Source: Oceanospirillum sp048264105
Lineage (GTDB): Bacteria; Pseudomonadota; Gammaproteobacteria; Pseudomonadales; Halomonadaceae
NCBI GenBank assembly: GCA_048264105.1
Contig: JBLXDJ010000002.1
Location: forward strand, 124,001-188,000
Reading direction: 5' to 3'
Length of the DNA: 64,000 nt
The notes under the pieces are model-generated. The model saw only the letters and a program-made list of their open reading frames with translations, was not told where the DNA came from and ran no database searches. This document shows positions 7,930-16,147 of this stretch, piece after piece; positions within the stretch are counted from its first letter, which is position 1, and every line of letters begins with the position of its first letter. The translations under genes were made by a program, and so were the position numbers.

Positions 7930-9201
7930 ATGAATGCTCCTGTAAAAGCTCACGTAGCGGGAACCGAGATGAATGAGGCCGAACTGGCCGCGTACATGCT
8001 GGAACTGCGCCAAGAGTTTCCGATTCTTAAGCGTACGGTTCACGGTAAGCCGCTGGTGTATTTCGATAACGGTGCCACGGTGCAGAAACCGGAAGCGGTG
8101 ATCGAAAGCATGAACGCTTACTACCGGGAGCTGAACTCTAACATTCACCGTGGCGTGCATTTCCTGTCCGGTGAAGCCACTGATGCCTACGAGCAGGCCC
8201 GTGAGAAGGTGCGTCAGTTTATTAACGCGCGCTCCTCCAAAGAGGTGATCTTTGTTCGCGGCACCACCGAAGGCATCAACCTGGTGGCCAATACGTTTGG
8301 TCGTCAGCTGGAAGCCGGTGATGAAGTGATCGTCTCCATGATGGAGCACCACGCTAATATCGTGCCGTGGCAGATTCTGCGGGATCAGCTGGGTATCGTG
8401 CTGAAAGTGATTCCGGTGGATGAAGACGGTGAGCTGGATATGGCGGCACTGAACGCCATGATCGGCCCGAAAACCAAGCTGATCTCGGTGACCCACGTTT
8501 CTAATGCGCTGGGCACCATCAATCCGGTGAAACAGATTGTGAAACTGGCGCATCTGCATGAGATTCCGGTGCTGCTGGACGGTGCTCAGGCGGTGCCGCA
8601 TCTGAAGGTAGATGTGCAGGAACTGGATTGCGATTTCTACGCGTTCTCGGCCCATAAAATGTACGGGCCAACAGGTATCGGCGTGCTGTACGGCAAAGAG
8701 GCAATGCTGGAATCCATGCCGGTCTGGCAGGGCGGTGGCGATATGATCGACCACGTCAGCTTCGAGAAAACCACTTACGCCGGTCTTCCGCACAAGTTTG
8801 AAGCGGGCACGCCTGCTATCGCGGAAGGTATCGGTCTGGGCGCTGCCTGTGACTGGCTGATGAAAGCGGATCTGGACAAGGTTGCCGCCTGGGAAGAGAT
8901 TCTTCTTAAGTACGCCACCGAGCAGATGCAGCAGATTCCCGGTATGCGGATTCTGGGCACGGCAGAACACAAAGCCGGTGTGATCTCCTTTGTGATCGAT
9001 GGCGTGCATGCACAGGATATCGGTGTGCTGATCGACCAGCTGGGTGTTGCGATCCGTACCGGTCACCACTGTGCGATGCCGGTGCTGCACCATATGGGCG
9101 TTGATGCCACCGCCCGCGCTTCCTTTGCGCTGTACAACACCAAAGAGGAAGTGGATATCTTTATTGCGGCTCTGAACCGTGCCTGTGATATGTTGCGCTA
9201 G
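7930..9201 (+). CDS. sufS: Cysteine desulfurase SufS
   Basis: This PLP enzyme releases sulfur from L-cysteine for SufBCD. The internal aldimine Lys is in FSAHKMYGP and the persulfide Cys is in RTGHHCAMP. Length (423 residues from this start) is slightly above the usual 405-410 because of an N-terminal extension. An ATG at 7921 is also in frame, but AGGGA directly abuts it and is correctly spaced (9 nt) from the ATG at 7930. No sufE or sufU partner is visible in the cluster, so its sulfur acceptor must be encoded elsewhere or be SufB itself. Confidence 0.96.
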   Translation: MNAPVKAHVAGTEMNEAELAAYMLELRQEFPILKRTVHGKPLVYFDNGATVQKPEAVIESMNAYYRELNSNIHRGVHFLSGEATDAYEQAREKVRQFINARSSKEVIFVRGTTEGINLVANTFGRQLEAGDEVIVSMMEHHANIVPWQILRDQLGIVLKVIPVDEDGELDMAALNAMIGPKTKLISVTHVSNALGTINPVKQIVKLAHLHEIPVLLDGAQAVPHLKVDVQELDCDFYAFSAHKMYGPTGIGVLYGKEAMLESMPVWQGGGDMIDHVSFEKTTYAGLPHKFEAGTPAIAEGIGLGAACDWLMKADLDKVAAWEEILLKYATEQMQQIPGMRILGTAEHKAGVISFVIDGVHAQDIGVLIDQLGVAIRTGHHCAMPVLHHMGVDATARASFALYNTKEEVDIFIAALNRACDMLR

Positions 9202-9255
9202 GCCGGACGCTTAAGATCAGGTCAGGCCAAACCGGAACTGGAAAAAGAAAGAGCC

Positions 9256-9801
9256 ATGAAAAAAGACGACAAAATTATTCTCAGCCGGGATGTGGATGCG
9301 ATCTCCATCCCATTCGGCAAAACGATCACCCTGCCACAAGGTGGCGAAGTGATTGTGATGCAGGCTAAAGGCGGCAGCGTCAGTGTTGGCTTTGAAAGCC
9401 GTCTCTACCTGATCGAAAGCTACAATCTGGATGCCATTGGTGGTGAATCCAAACAGCGCCCGACCCTGCATGAAGATGCCACAGCAGAAGAGCTGGAAGC
9501 GTTCGTCTGGGAGCAGCTGCGTACCTGTTACGACCCGGAAATTCCGGTCAATATCGTCGATCTGGGCCTGGTTTATGGCTGTCGTATCGACAAACTGCTG
9601 ACCGGTGAAACCGTGGTCATCATCAAGATGACGCTGACCGCACCAGGTTGCGGTATGGGCGATGTGATTGCCGAGGATGCCCGCCGTAAAATTCTGGGCG
9701 CGCCTCAGGTATCCAAGGTGCTGACGGAGATCGTCTTTAACCCGCCCTGGAGCCGTGACATGATGAGCGAAGAAGCCAAGCTCGAAACCGGTATGTTCTA
9801 G
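9256..9801 (+). CDS. sufT: Fe-S maturation protein SufT (DUF59/MIP18 family)
   Basis: The 181-residue product has an N-terminal beta-rich segment (1-80) typical of the long SufT form. A MIP18/DUF59 domain follows, with the YDPEIPVNIVDLGLVYG motif and the conserved TAPGCGMGD cysteine loop. SufT proteins assist maturation of Fe-S proteins, especially under high demand. It lies 54 nt after sufS with a clear AAAGAA-rich leader. A REP-like pair starts about 20 nt after its stop, separating it from the toxin-antitoxin genes. Confidence 0.9.
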   Translation: MKKDDKIILSRDVDAISIPFGKTITLPQGGEVIVMQAKGGSVSVGFESRLYLIESYNLDAIGGESKQRPTLHEDATAEELEAFVWEQLRTCYDPEIPVNIVDLGLVYGCRIDKLLTGETVVIIKMTLTAPGCGMGDVIAEDARRKILGAPQVSKVLTEIVFNPPWSRDMMSEEAKLETGMF

Positions 9802-9819
9802 CTCAAGTAGAGATTTCTG

Positions 9820-9899
9820 CATTCCCACGCGGAGCGTGGGAACGAGTATGTATTAGTACGCTAAGTTCATGTCTGGCTCCCACGCTCTGCGTGGTAGCC
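9820..9899. repeat. REP-like palindrome pair (BIME-like)
   Basis: Two short palindromes lie in opposite orientation. TTCCCACGCGGAGCGTGGGAA (9822-9842) is 21 bases with arms TTCCCACGC / GCGTGGGAA, and the second is GGCTCCCACGC...GCGTGGTAGCC (9875-9899). They share the TCCCACGC core. This family of GTTCCCACGC...GCGTGGGAAC repeats is widespread in gammaproteobacterial intergenic DNA. Here the pair marks the left junction of the MntA/HepT insertion in the suf operon. Confidence 0.75.
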
Positions 9900-9930
9900 G
9901 ATGGAATGGATTCACGCCCCCGGAGCCACC

Positions 9931-10356
9931 ATGACCTCAGATCTGAATGCTTTATCCGGAATTGTTGAACGTCATTTAGCAGGCCGTATCCGGTTGGCGT
10001 ATCTGTTTGGTTCTGTTGCCTCCGGCCGCGCCGGTGAGCACAGTGATCTGGATCTGGCGATTCTGCCCTCTCAGCCGGTTTCTGATGAAGATGTCTGGTC
10101 CTGGGGACAAACGCTGGCGGTTGAACTGGGTCGCGATGTAGACCTGATTAATCTGATGAGCTGTTCAACCGTGCTGCGTTATCAGGTCGTGACTGAGGGG
10201 AAGCTGCTTTTTGATCCAGAGGATGCTGCTGCTGGCTTTGAAACAGAAACTTATCGCATGTACCAGGATCTCCAGCGGGAGCGACAGGATAATCTGAAGG
10301 CTTTTAAACAGCGCTGGCAACAGGATGTAGCATCTGAGGGAGCGGACAATGAATGA
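9931..10356 (+). CDS. mntA: MntA-type nucleotidyltransferase antitoxin
   Basis: The 141-residue product is a minimal nucleotidyltransferase with a perfect GSX10DXD motif (G27 S28, D39, D41). In the characterised Shewanella HepT-MntA type VII system, the MNT antitoxin adds AMP to a tyrosine of the HEPN toxin. GGAG lies 5 nt before the ATG at 9931. The in-frame ATG at 9901 directly follows the REP element and lacks a ribosome site. The stop overlaps the start of the HEPN gene by 8 nt, as expected of a paired module. Assignment to the family is strong; activity is inferred. Confidence 0.88.
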   Translation: MTSDLNALSGIVERHLAGRIRLAYLFGSVASGRAGEHSDLDLAILPSQPVSDEDVWSWGQTLAVELGRDVDLINLMSCSTVLRYQVVTEGKLLFDPEDAAAGFETETYRMYQDLQRERQDNLKAFKQRWQQDVASEGADNE

Positions 10357-10759
10357 TGATGTGATTATCAATAAAGTGGCCACCATCGAGCGATGTCTGA
10401 AGCGGATTGCAGAAGAGTATCAGCATGATGCTGACCAGTTGCGAAAAAATCTGACCCGACAGGATTCTGTCATTCTGAACCTCCAGCGCCTGTGTGAAGC
10501 GGCCATTGATATTGCCAACCGGGTATTGCGTATGAAAAATGGCCCGGTACCGCAAAGCAGCCGGGACTCATTTGTTCAGTTGGAGCGTTTAGGCTACCTG
10601 CCGGCAGATCTGGCGTTATCGATGCAGAAGATGGTGGGTTTGCGCAATATTGCGGTGCATGACTACCAGAATCTGAATATAGAGATTGTGATCTCGGTGT
10701 TGGATAAACATCTGAATGACTTTACCCGGTTAGCTCAGCTCGTGCTGACCGAAGACTGA
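10349..10759 (+). CDS. hepT: HepT-type HEPN ribonuclease toxin
   Basis: This 136-residue all-helical HEPN/DUF86 protein has the RX4HXY motif intact as RNIAVHDY (R99, H104, Y106). The Arg and His form the RNase site, and the Tyr is the residue adenylylated by MntA in the known system. It overlaps mntA by 8 nt. The pair interrupts the otherwise metabolic suf operon, and the downstream Rieske gene starts 20 nt after it, so the toxin could be expressed from the suf promoter. Alternatives such as a non-toxic HEPN protein are less likely given the full motif. Confidence 0.88.
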   Translation: MNDDVIINKVATIERCLKRIAEEYQHDADQLRKNLTRQDSVILNLQRLCEAAIDIANRVLRMKNGPVPQSSRDSFVQLERLGYLPADLALSMQKMVGLRNIAVHDYQNLNIEIVISVLDKHLNDFTRLAQLVLTED

Positions 10760-10779
10760 ATCGAAAGGAAAGCAATAAC

Positions 10780-11100
10780 ATGGGTTGGATTAAGGTAGAT
10801 GCCGCTGCAGCCATCGCAGAGGGCGAATATCAGGTTGTTACCACAGAAGATGATGTTGAGCTGCTGGTGGCAAATGTTGATGGTGAGTTTCACGCCATTG
10901 AAAACGTCTGCAGCCACGACGGTGGTTCGATGGAAGGTGGTTGTATCGAAGATGGTGAGATCGTCTGTCCCCGTCACGGTGCACGCTTCTGCCTGCGTAG
11001 CGGTGAGGTAACCGCACCACCGGCGTATGAGGATATCGATGTGTATCCGGTACGGATTGTTGAGGGTGTGGTTGAAGTGGCGGACGAGCCGGAAGACTAA
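10780..11100 (+). CDS. Rieske [2Fe-2S] ferredoxin of the suf cluster
   Basis: This small (106 residues) Rieske protein resembles the ferredoxin components of non-heme oxygenases. The ligands are visible as CSH (C44, H46) and CPRH (C63, H66), followed by the GARF loop. Genes of this kind are common at the end of suf operons in related bacteria, often beside sufT, where they may act as electron donors or cluster carriers. AAAGGAAA precedes the ATG. A strong terminator follows the stop, which marks the end of the operon. Confidence 0.9.
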   Translation: MGWIKVDAAAAIAEGEYQVVTTEDDVELLVANVDGEFHAIENVCSHDGGSMEGGCIEDGEIVCPRHGARFCLRSGEVTAPPAYEDIDVYPVRIVEGVVEVADEPED

Positions 11101-11116
11101 ACCCGAATACTTTAAA

Positions 11117-11147
11117 GGCCGTCAGCCTTAGCTGGCGGCCTTTTTAT
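11117..11147 (+). terminator. Rho-independent terminator of the suf operon
   Basis: GGCCGTCAGC pairs with GCTGGCGGCC (one G-T pair) around CTTA, followed by TTTTTATTT. It starts 16 nt after the Rieske stop codon. Confidence 0.9.
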
Positions 11148-11160
11148 TTGTCATCTGTTT

Positions 11161-12390
11161 TTAATCTCTGCCCATCTCGCCAACAACGGTATCCGCCCAG
11201 TTAATGGCATTCATAAAGCAGTCGTTTACTTCTGCCCGATACCATGGCGAAGCTTCCATCGCTTCCCAGTCACCCTGCTCGTAGGCAACCACCAGCTGCA
11301 GTATCTCACCGGGAACGCCCTTGCCCTGCAGGCCTTCTGCGATGGCAGGTTCCAGTTTCAGCATGCCTGTCATCTCTTTCGCTTCCATCCCCAGTGCCAG
11401 ATGCAGGTTCGAGAGAACACCGACGGTAAAGCAGGACTGAATCTGATCCAGTTCGTAAAAGCGTGCCAGCTCTTCGCAGGCTTTCGCGCGCACCAGAATA
11501 CTGGGGAGCTGTGAGCTGGTTTTGTATGGACTTTTGCTCCAGAGCAGCAGGCTGACCATAGAGCGCAGACGTTCCTGACCTAAAAGAACAATCGCCTGAT
11601 GGATGCTGTTGATCTCTTTTTTGAACATGTAGCCCGCAGAGTTAATATGGCGTAGCAGCCGATAGGTCATGCCAGGGTCTCTGACAATGGTTTCGACCAG
11701 CTGATCAACGTTCATATCCTCTTTGTAGAGTTCCTGCAGTAAATCCAGCAGTACCTTCTGATTGCTGTTGGCCTGATGCCCTTTGAATACCCGGGGGCGT
11801 GACAGGAAGTAACCCTGAAAATAATCGAAGCCCATCGCTTCCAGATCCCGGTATTCCTGCCAGCTTTCGATCTTTTCGGCGACCAGTTTTACCGGATAGG
11901 CTTTCAGCAGGTTAACCGTTTCCTGCAGGGCTTCCGGGGTGTAGTCGTGGGTGTCCAGTTTGATCCACTGGGCGCATTGGATCAGCGCCTGATTACCTTC
12001 GGTCAGGACAAAGTCATCCAGTGCGATGGTGTAACCCTTGCGGCGCAGGCGCTGCAGAGACTCGATCACCTGTGGGGTGGGTTTCACCTGTTCCAGAATT
12101 TCCAGCACAACCTTGCTGGTGACGTTGGGGAAGAGTTCATCCTGCTCCAGCCAGAACTGAGGCACATTCAGGGATACCGGCAGACCGGAACCCAAATGAC
12201 CGACACCCAGATCCAGCAAGGCTGTTGAATAAACCCGCGCGCTGGCCTGCAGATGATCCTGTACATCAGCACTGGTCGCGCTCTGGTTGCGTCGGTAAAG
12301 CAATTCATAGCCGACCAGGTTGAGATCCCGGTCGGAGATTGCCTGGCGGGCGAGGCAAAATGCATCTTCAGTCAGGTTTAATTCGGGCAC
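11161..12390 (-). CDS. EAL-HDOD signalling protein
   Basis: The 409-residue product has an N-terminal EAL-like domain (about 1-195) and a C-terminal HDOD domain (about 200-390), the YuxH-type arrangement. The EAL signature is altered to YELLYR. The catalytic-loop segments IALDDF and WIKLD are still recognisable, but the full metal-binding set is not, so phosphodiesterase activity is doubtful and cyclic-di-GMP binding or protein scaffolding is more likely. The start is GTG at 12390 with AGGAG 6 nt upstream. A close paralogue lies just upstream on the same strand, suggesting tandem duplication. Confidence 0.85.
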   Translation of the reverse strand: MPELNLTEDAFCLARQAISDRDLNLVGYELLYRRNQSATSADVQDHLQASARVYSTALLDLGVGHLGSGLPVSLNVPQFWLEQDELFPNVTSKVVLEILEQVKPTPQVIESLQRLRRKGYTIALDDFVLTEGNQALIQCAQWIKLDTHDYTPEALQETVNLLKAYPVKLVAEKIESWQEYRDLEAMGFDYFQGYFLSRPRVFKGHQANSNQKVLLDLLQELYKEDMNVDQLVETIVRDPGMTYRLLRHINSAGYMFKKEINSIHQAIVLLGQERLRSMVSLLLWSKSPYKTSSQLPSILVRAKACEELARFYELDQIQSCFTVGVLSNLHLALGMEAKEMTGMLKLEPAIAEGLQGKGVPGEILQLVVAYEQGDWEAMEASPWYRAEVNDCFMNAINWADTVVGEMGRD

Positions 12391-12478
12391 TGAAGGCTCC
12401 TGATTTATGAACAGGTGATAATCGTAGGCGTTGTCTGGTGACAGTTACAATAGTTTACAACAGGAGGCAGCCTGATCG

Positions 12479-13693
12479 TCAGATATTATGCATCTCTTTC
12501 TCAGTCTCCAATGCCCAGCGTTGCGCCTGCTGCATCAGAAGAGGTGTATTCTCCAGAGAGAACATTTTGTGCTGCTCCAGAAATTTCCAGTCTGCTTTTT
12601 CCCAGCGTCGGACAAAGTTGAGCACATCCGCCAGTGGGCCTTCATCGTTCAGCAGCGCTTTCTGCATCTCTTCAGAGATTGAGAGGTTACGAATCAGTTT
12701 ATCCAGAGGCTGATCCAGCGCCACATCCAGCAGTGACAGAAAGCCCAGTGTGAAGTAGCGGTCGGCGGGAGCCAATCCCTGCTCTTTGGCCAGAAGCTCA
12801 CAGGCTTTTGCCCGGGTCAGAATCTGCGGCAGGACGGCGTAGGCCTTATGATCGTCTTTTGCCCAGACCAGAATCGCAACCAGTGTTCGCAGCGTTTCAG
12901 TGCCGATATAGATGACCGCCTGATGCAGGCTGTCGATCTTATTTGGCAGGCGATAAGCCGCTGAGTTGACGAATTTGAGCAACCGGTAGAAGAGCGTGGG
13001 TTCCTGCTCAATAACCTGTTCGATCTTGCTGATGCTGCTTTTATCATCAAACAGCAGGGTCATCAGCTTAACCAGCAACATTCGGTTTGCGCTATTTTTG
13101 GGGGTGTCCAGCAGCTCGGGTTTGGCCAGAAAGCCGCCCTGATAAAGGTCGAAGCCTATAGCGCGAATCTTTTCAAACGCCTGCCAGCTTTCGATTCGGC
13201 TGGCCATCAGGGTGATCGGATAGTGTTTCAGTTCGGCGAAGATCTTTTTCAGGTCACCCAGAATAAATTTGCCGCAGTTCAGACTGACGATATCGACAGC
13301 GGTCAGCAGGGGCTTTCGGGGATCATTTGGCGTGTAGTTACCGAGCGCAATCAGAAAGCCTTTGTTACGGATCTGTTGCAGTGCCGTCAGAGCGATCGGG
13401 TCGGGTTCGATATCGTCGCCCAGCTGCAGAACCAGCCGGTCTTTGATTTTGGCCACCGGAAGAATACTGGCGTTGGCCAGCCAGGACTGAGTAATGGTCA
13501 GCAGGACCTTGCCATTTTCACCGGCCTGGTCGAGTCCATAATCCAGCAGGGCGAAACTGGCCACTTTGGCGCTGATCTCCAGCGGGTTCGCCGTGTGCTG
13601 AGTGTCATGGTAAGCCAGCTCAAAACCACGTCGAATCAGGTCGTTATCGCAGAATGTCAGACGCGTGATGCAGAATTGGTTGAGAGAATCCAT
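12479..13693 (-). CDS. EAL-HDOD signalling protein, more degenerate paralogue
   Basis: This protein has the same domain order as its downstream neighbour (404 residues from this start), with clear alignment in the ESWQ..E..RAIGFD..QG segment and through the HDOD domain. The EAL signature has become FELAYHD. IALDDF is replaced by IALGNY, and the WIKLD strand by VSLNC, so the EAL fold has lost its metal-binding acids. ATG at 13693 is preferred over the in-frame codon at 13732 because GGAG lies upstream of it. It probably shares a transcript with the helical protein gene 105 nt upstream. Confidence 0.83.
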   Translation of the reverse strand: MDSLNQFCITRLTFCDNDLIRRGFELAYHDTQHTANPLEISAKVASFALLDYGLDQAGENGKVLLTITQSWLANASILPVAKIKDRLVLQLGDDIEPDPIALTALQQIRNKGFLIALGNYTPNDPRKPLLTAVDIVSLNCGKFILGDLKKIFAELKHYPITLMASRIESWQAFEKIRAIGFDLYQGGFLAKPELLDTPKNSANRMLLVKLMTLLFDDKSSISKIEQVIEQEPTLFYRLLKFVNSAAYRLPNKIDSLHQAVIYIGTETLRTLVAILVWAKDDHKAYAVLPQILTRAKACELLAKEQGLAPADRYFTLGFLSLLDVALDQPLDKLIRNLSISEEMQKALLNDEGPLADVLNFVRRWEKADWKFLEQHKMFSLENTPLLMQQAQRWALETEKEMHNI

Positions 13694-13798
13694 GGGAACA
13701 CTCCGTGGCGGTTCTGTAGTTGCCCTGATCATATCCTAATGAAAAAAAACCGACTATCAAAAAGATTTCACTAAAATGAATCTTTGGGTTTCTTTTGT

Positions 13799-14248
13799 TC
13801 AGGGCTGGCTTTCCGACTGCTGGAACTGCTTGATCTGCCGCAGCTGCTCCGTCAGATGCTGATGCAGGATTTCCAGCTGTTGTTCTATGCTCTCAGGATA
13901 GTCAAAGCTTTCGCATCGGGCGACCATGCTGAGCAGTTGTCGCTCCTGCTCGGCTCTTTCCTGCAGCATCAGTTCCTGACCGTCGAACACCAGACTTTTC
14001 AGCTTGCTCCAGAGGTGGTGAAAGTCTTCACGTTCAATATCCGCCGCCCGGGGACGCAGAGACAGTTCTGATTTAATGCGCTCTTCCAGTGCATCGACAA
14101 TCGTGATGCGCTGATTCATTGCAGCATTAAACGCCTGAGCGATCTCTGCATTATGCAGGCGTTGAAGATTTTCCTGATAATCATCCAGTGATTCATGCAG
14201 TGCTTCCAGCAGATCGGAAACGGCTGTTTGAGCTTCATCAAGCAACAT
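13799..14248 (-). CDS. Uncharacterised helical protein
   Basis: This 149-residue soluble protein of no family I can name is almost entirely amphipathic helix. It is rich in Glu, Gln and Leu, with heptad-like patterns (for example around residues 100-140), and probably forms a helical bundle or coiled coil. There is no signal peptide or membrane segment. GAGG lies 7 nt before the ATG. It lies upstream of the two EAL-HDOD genes on the same strand, so it may be part of the same regulatory unit, but nothing in the sequence shows how. Confidence 0.6.
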   Translation of the reverse strand: MLLDEAQTAVSDLLEALHESLDDYQENLQRLHNAEIAQAFNAAMNQRITIVDALEERIKSELSLRPRAADIEREDFHHLWSKLKSLVFDGQELMLQERAEQERQLLSMVARCESFDYPESIEQQLEILHQHLTEQLRQIKQFQQSESQP

Positions 14249-14266
14249 ATTTAAGCCTCAGGCCTG

Positions 14267-14317
14267 TGTAGAGTTGTCTGGAATGTAGAGTTGTCGGGAA
14301 TATAGAGTTGTCTGGCA
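14267..14317. repeat. Three 17-nt tandem repeats
   Basis: Units 14267-14283, 14284-14300 and 14301-14317 follow the pattern T(G/A)TAGAGTTGTC(T/G)GG(A/C)A with one to three differences. They lie just upstream of the helical-protein gene, in the divergent intergenic region. Confidence 0.8.
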
Positions 14318-14545
14318 TTATGACGCTAAACCGGAGCGGTTGCCACGTTACCGGGTGTGGGTTTTAAACCCTGATCGCCTCCTCTGTGATCGGATAAGAC
14401 CGCTTTGGGGTATATAACATCATCTGGTACACAACTTGCTGTTATCAGGGAAAGCGCTGGCGTTGTTTCTGAGCTGTCATTCAACTGTCACCGCCTGTGA
14501 TTAGTATTTCCGATCTTCTTAAACCCTGAGGCTGGAGGTGTTCTG

Positions 14546-14950
14546 ATGGCACCCGTGGATCATCTTATCAATAACAACAGCCCGTCAGCGGGTGAGGTTG
14601 TCAGTGACCGTGAGCATCTGCGCTATATGTTGTTTATCTGGATGTTACCGGTCTTCTTTATTGCGCCGCTGGCTCTTTTCTCGCTGCAGGAGTGGTGGCA
14701 GGTCGTCGCTTCAGATACGGTGCCTTCGCTATCGGGTTCCCTGGTGCTGGGAAGCTGGAGAGGCGGGGTGGATATCGCCATCGCCTGGACCGCTTTTGTT
14801 CAGGGGATCAGTTGGCTGGTTTACGCAGGGTGTGTCCTGCTGGCTTTTTATCGTCATCGGCCTGCTATGATGTTAGTAGGTTATGCCATTCTGGTTTCCA
14901 GTATTTTTCTGCAGTGGCAGCTGCCGCCGGTTCTGGTCGCGATGCAGTGA
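14546..14950 (+). CDS. Small integral membrane protein of unknown function
   Basis: The 134-residue protein has three probable membrane helices (about residues 26-48, 76-100 and 104-125) and a short polar N terminus. I recognise no family. GGAGGTG lies at good spacing before the ATG. The gene stands alone: divergent from the EAL-HDOD group and followed by its own terminator. The intergenic DNA upstream (14249-14545) holds the 17-nt repeats and otherwise nothing I can name. Confidence 0.6.
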   Translation: MAPVDHLINNNSPSAGEVVSDREHLRYMLFIWMLPVFFIAPLALFSLQEWWQVVASDTVPSLSGSLVLGSWRGGVDIAIAWTAFVQGISWLVYAGCVLLAFYRHRPAMMLVGYAILVSSIFLQWQLPPVLVAMQ

Positions 14951-15045
14951 TCCCGGGGTAGCCGTTACCAAACGGACAGAACACGGTTTATAGCCATTTG
15001 TTCACAAGAATCAGCTTTTATGTGAAGTGATAAGAGGTTATTTTT

Positions 15046-15077
15046 AAAGGCCGATTCTTATGGAATCGGCCTTTTTT
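15046..15077 (+). terminator. Rho-independent terminator
   Basis: AAAGGCCGATTC and GAATCGGCCTTT pair around a TTATG loop, followed by a T run. It closes the small membrane-protein gene. Confidence 0.9.
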
Positions 15078-15127
15078 GTGATGCAGTAAAGTATCAGATA
15101 ATAAAAAGCATCCCTATGGAGTCCCCT

Positions 15128-16147
15128 ATGACGATGACTGTCAGGCAGCTGAAGTCTCTGGTGTCCGCATTTCTGGCTAACCGGATCTTATCTGTGAGCA
15201 TGACGGGCTTAATGCTGATCGCGTTAATGCTGCAGGGATGTGATACTCCGCCCCTTCCTTTAAAAGTCGGCACCAATATCTGGCCCGGCTATGAAAGTCT
15301 TTATATCGCCCGTCATAAAAACTTCCTTGATGCTGAAAAAGTGACGCTGGTTGAAAAAATTAATGCGACTCAGGTTCTCAGGGCTTTTAAATCCGGCCAG
15401 ATCGATGTGGCGGCCCTGACGATGGATGAAGCTCTGAGTCTGATGGCCAGCCACAAATCATTGAGAGTGATTGCGGTAATGGATTTCTCGCAGGGGGCTG
15501 ATGTCCTGATTGCCAAGCCTGAGATCCGCTCGCTGTCTGATCTGGAAGGGCGCACCCTGGTGGTGGAGAAAACCGCTGTCGGTGCGATCATGCTGCAGGG
15601 GGCTCTGGAGGCTGCCGGGCTTGATAGTTATCAGATTGTGGTGCGCAATGCGGTCGTCAACCAGCACCCGGATCTGTGGCAGGATAAGGATATTGCCGGG
15701 GTCGTCACGTTTGACCCTTACAAGTCGTTGCTGGAGGCCAGAGGCGGGCATGTCATTTTCGACAGCAGTGAAACCCCGAGACGTATTATGGATGTTCTGG
15801 TGGTCAGTGCTGAGACTGCCGAGCAACGCCCTGAGCAGCTGAAGCACCTGTTATCGGCGCACTTTAAGGCGCTGGACTATATGGCGGAGAACCGGGCTGA
15901 ATCAGGTCGGGTGATGTCCAAGCGCCTCAAGATTCCACCCAGTCAGGTCTGGCGCAGTTTTGATGGGCTGCACATCCCTGATCTGCAGGAAACCCGCACT
16001 TTGCTGGGCGGGGGAGGCTCGAAAGCGTTTGCAGAGCAAATCGCCCTGCTGAAACAGTTAATGCTGAAAGCCGATCTGATCCGTCAGGATATTGAGATAA
16101 CGGATGACTTTCTGACGGATCGTTTTTTACCCGGGGATAAGGAATGA
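15128..16147 (+). CDS. Periplasmic binding lipoprotein (NMT1/SsuA-like), paired with a GGDEF protein
   Basis: The 339-residue product begins with a lipoprotein signal ending in the lipobox LMLQGC. A type II periplasmic-binding fold of the NMT1/TauA/SsuA kind follows (NIWPGYESLYIAR, then A..MDEA and the TFDP..SLLEARGG motifs). No permease or ATPase genes are nearby. GGAG lies 6 nt before ATG 15128; the ATG at 15116 lacks a site. The stop overlaps the start of the downstream PAS-GGDEF gene in an ATGA, so the two products are translationally coupled. The likely role is ligand sensing by the membrane cyclase rather than transport. The ligand is unknown, possibly a sulfonate, aromatic or pyrimidine-like compound judging from the family. 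Confidence 0.85.
   Translation: MTMTVRQLKSLVSAFLANRILSVSMTGLMLIALMLQGCDTPPLPLKVGTNIWPGYESLYIARHKNFLDAEKVTLVEKINATQVLRAFKSGQIDVAALTMDEALSLMASHKSLRVIAVMDFSQGADVLIAKPEIRSLSDLEGRTLVVEKTAVGAIMLQGALEAAGLDSYQIVVRNAVVNQHPDLWQDKDIAGVVTFDPYKSLLEARGGHVIFDSSETPRRIMDVLVVSAETAEQRPEQLKHLLSAHFKALDYMAENRAESGRVMSKRLKIPPSQVWRSFDGLHIPDLQETRTLLGGGGSKAFAEQIALLKQLMLKADLIRQDIEITDDFLTDRFLPGDKE

Noticed and set aside
7828..9093. 421-codon minus-strand frame opposite sufS
   Set aside because: Antisense shadow of sufS; no family match.
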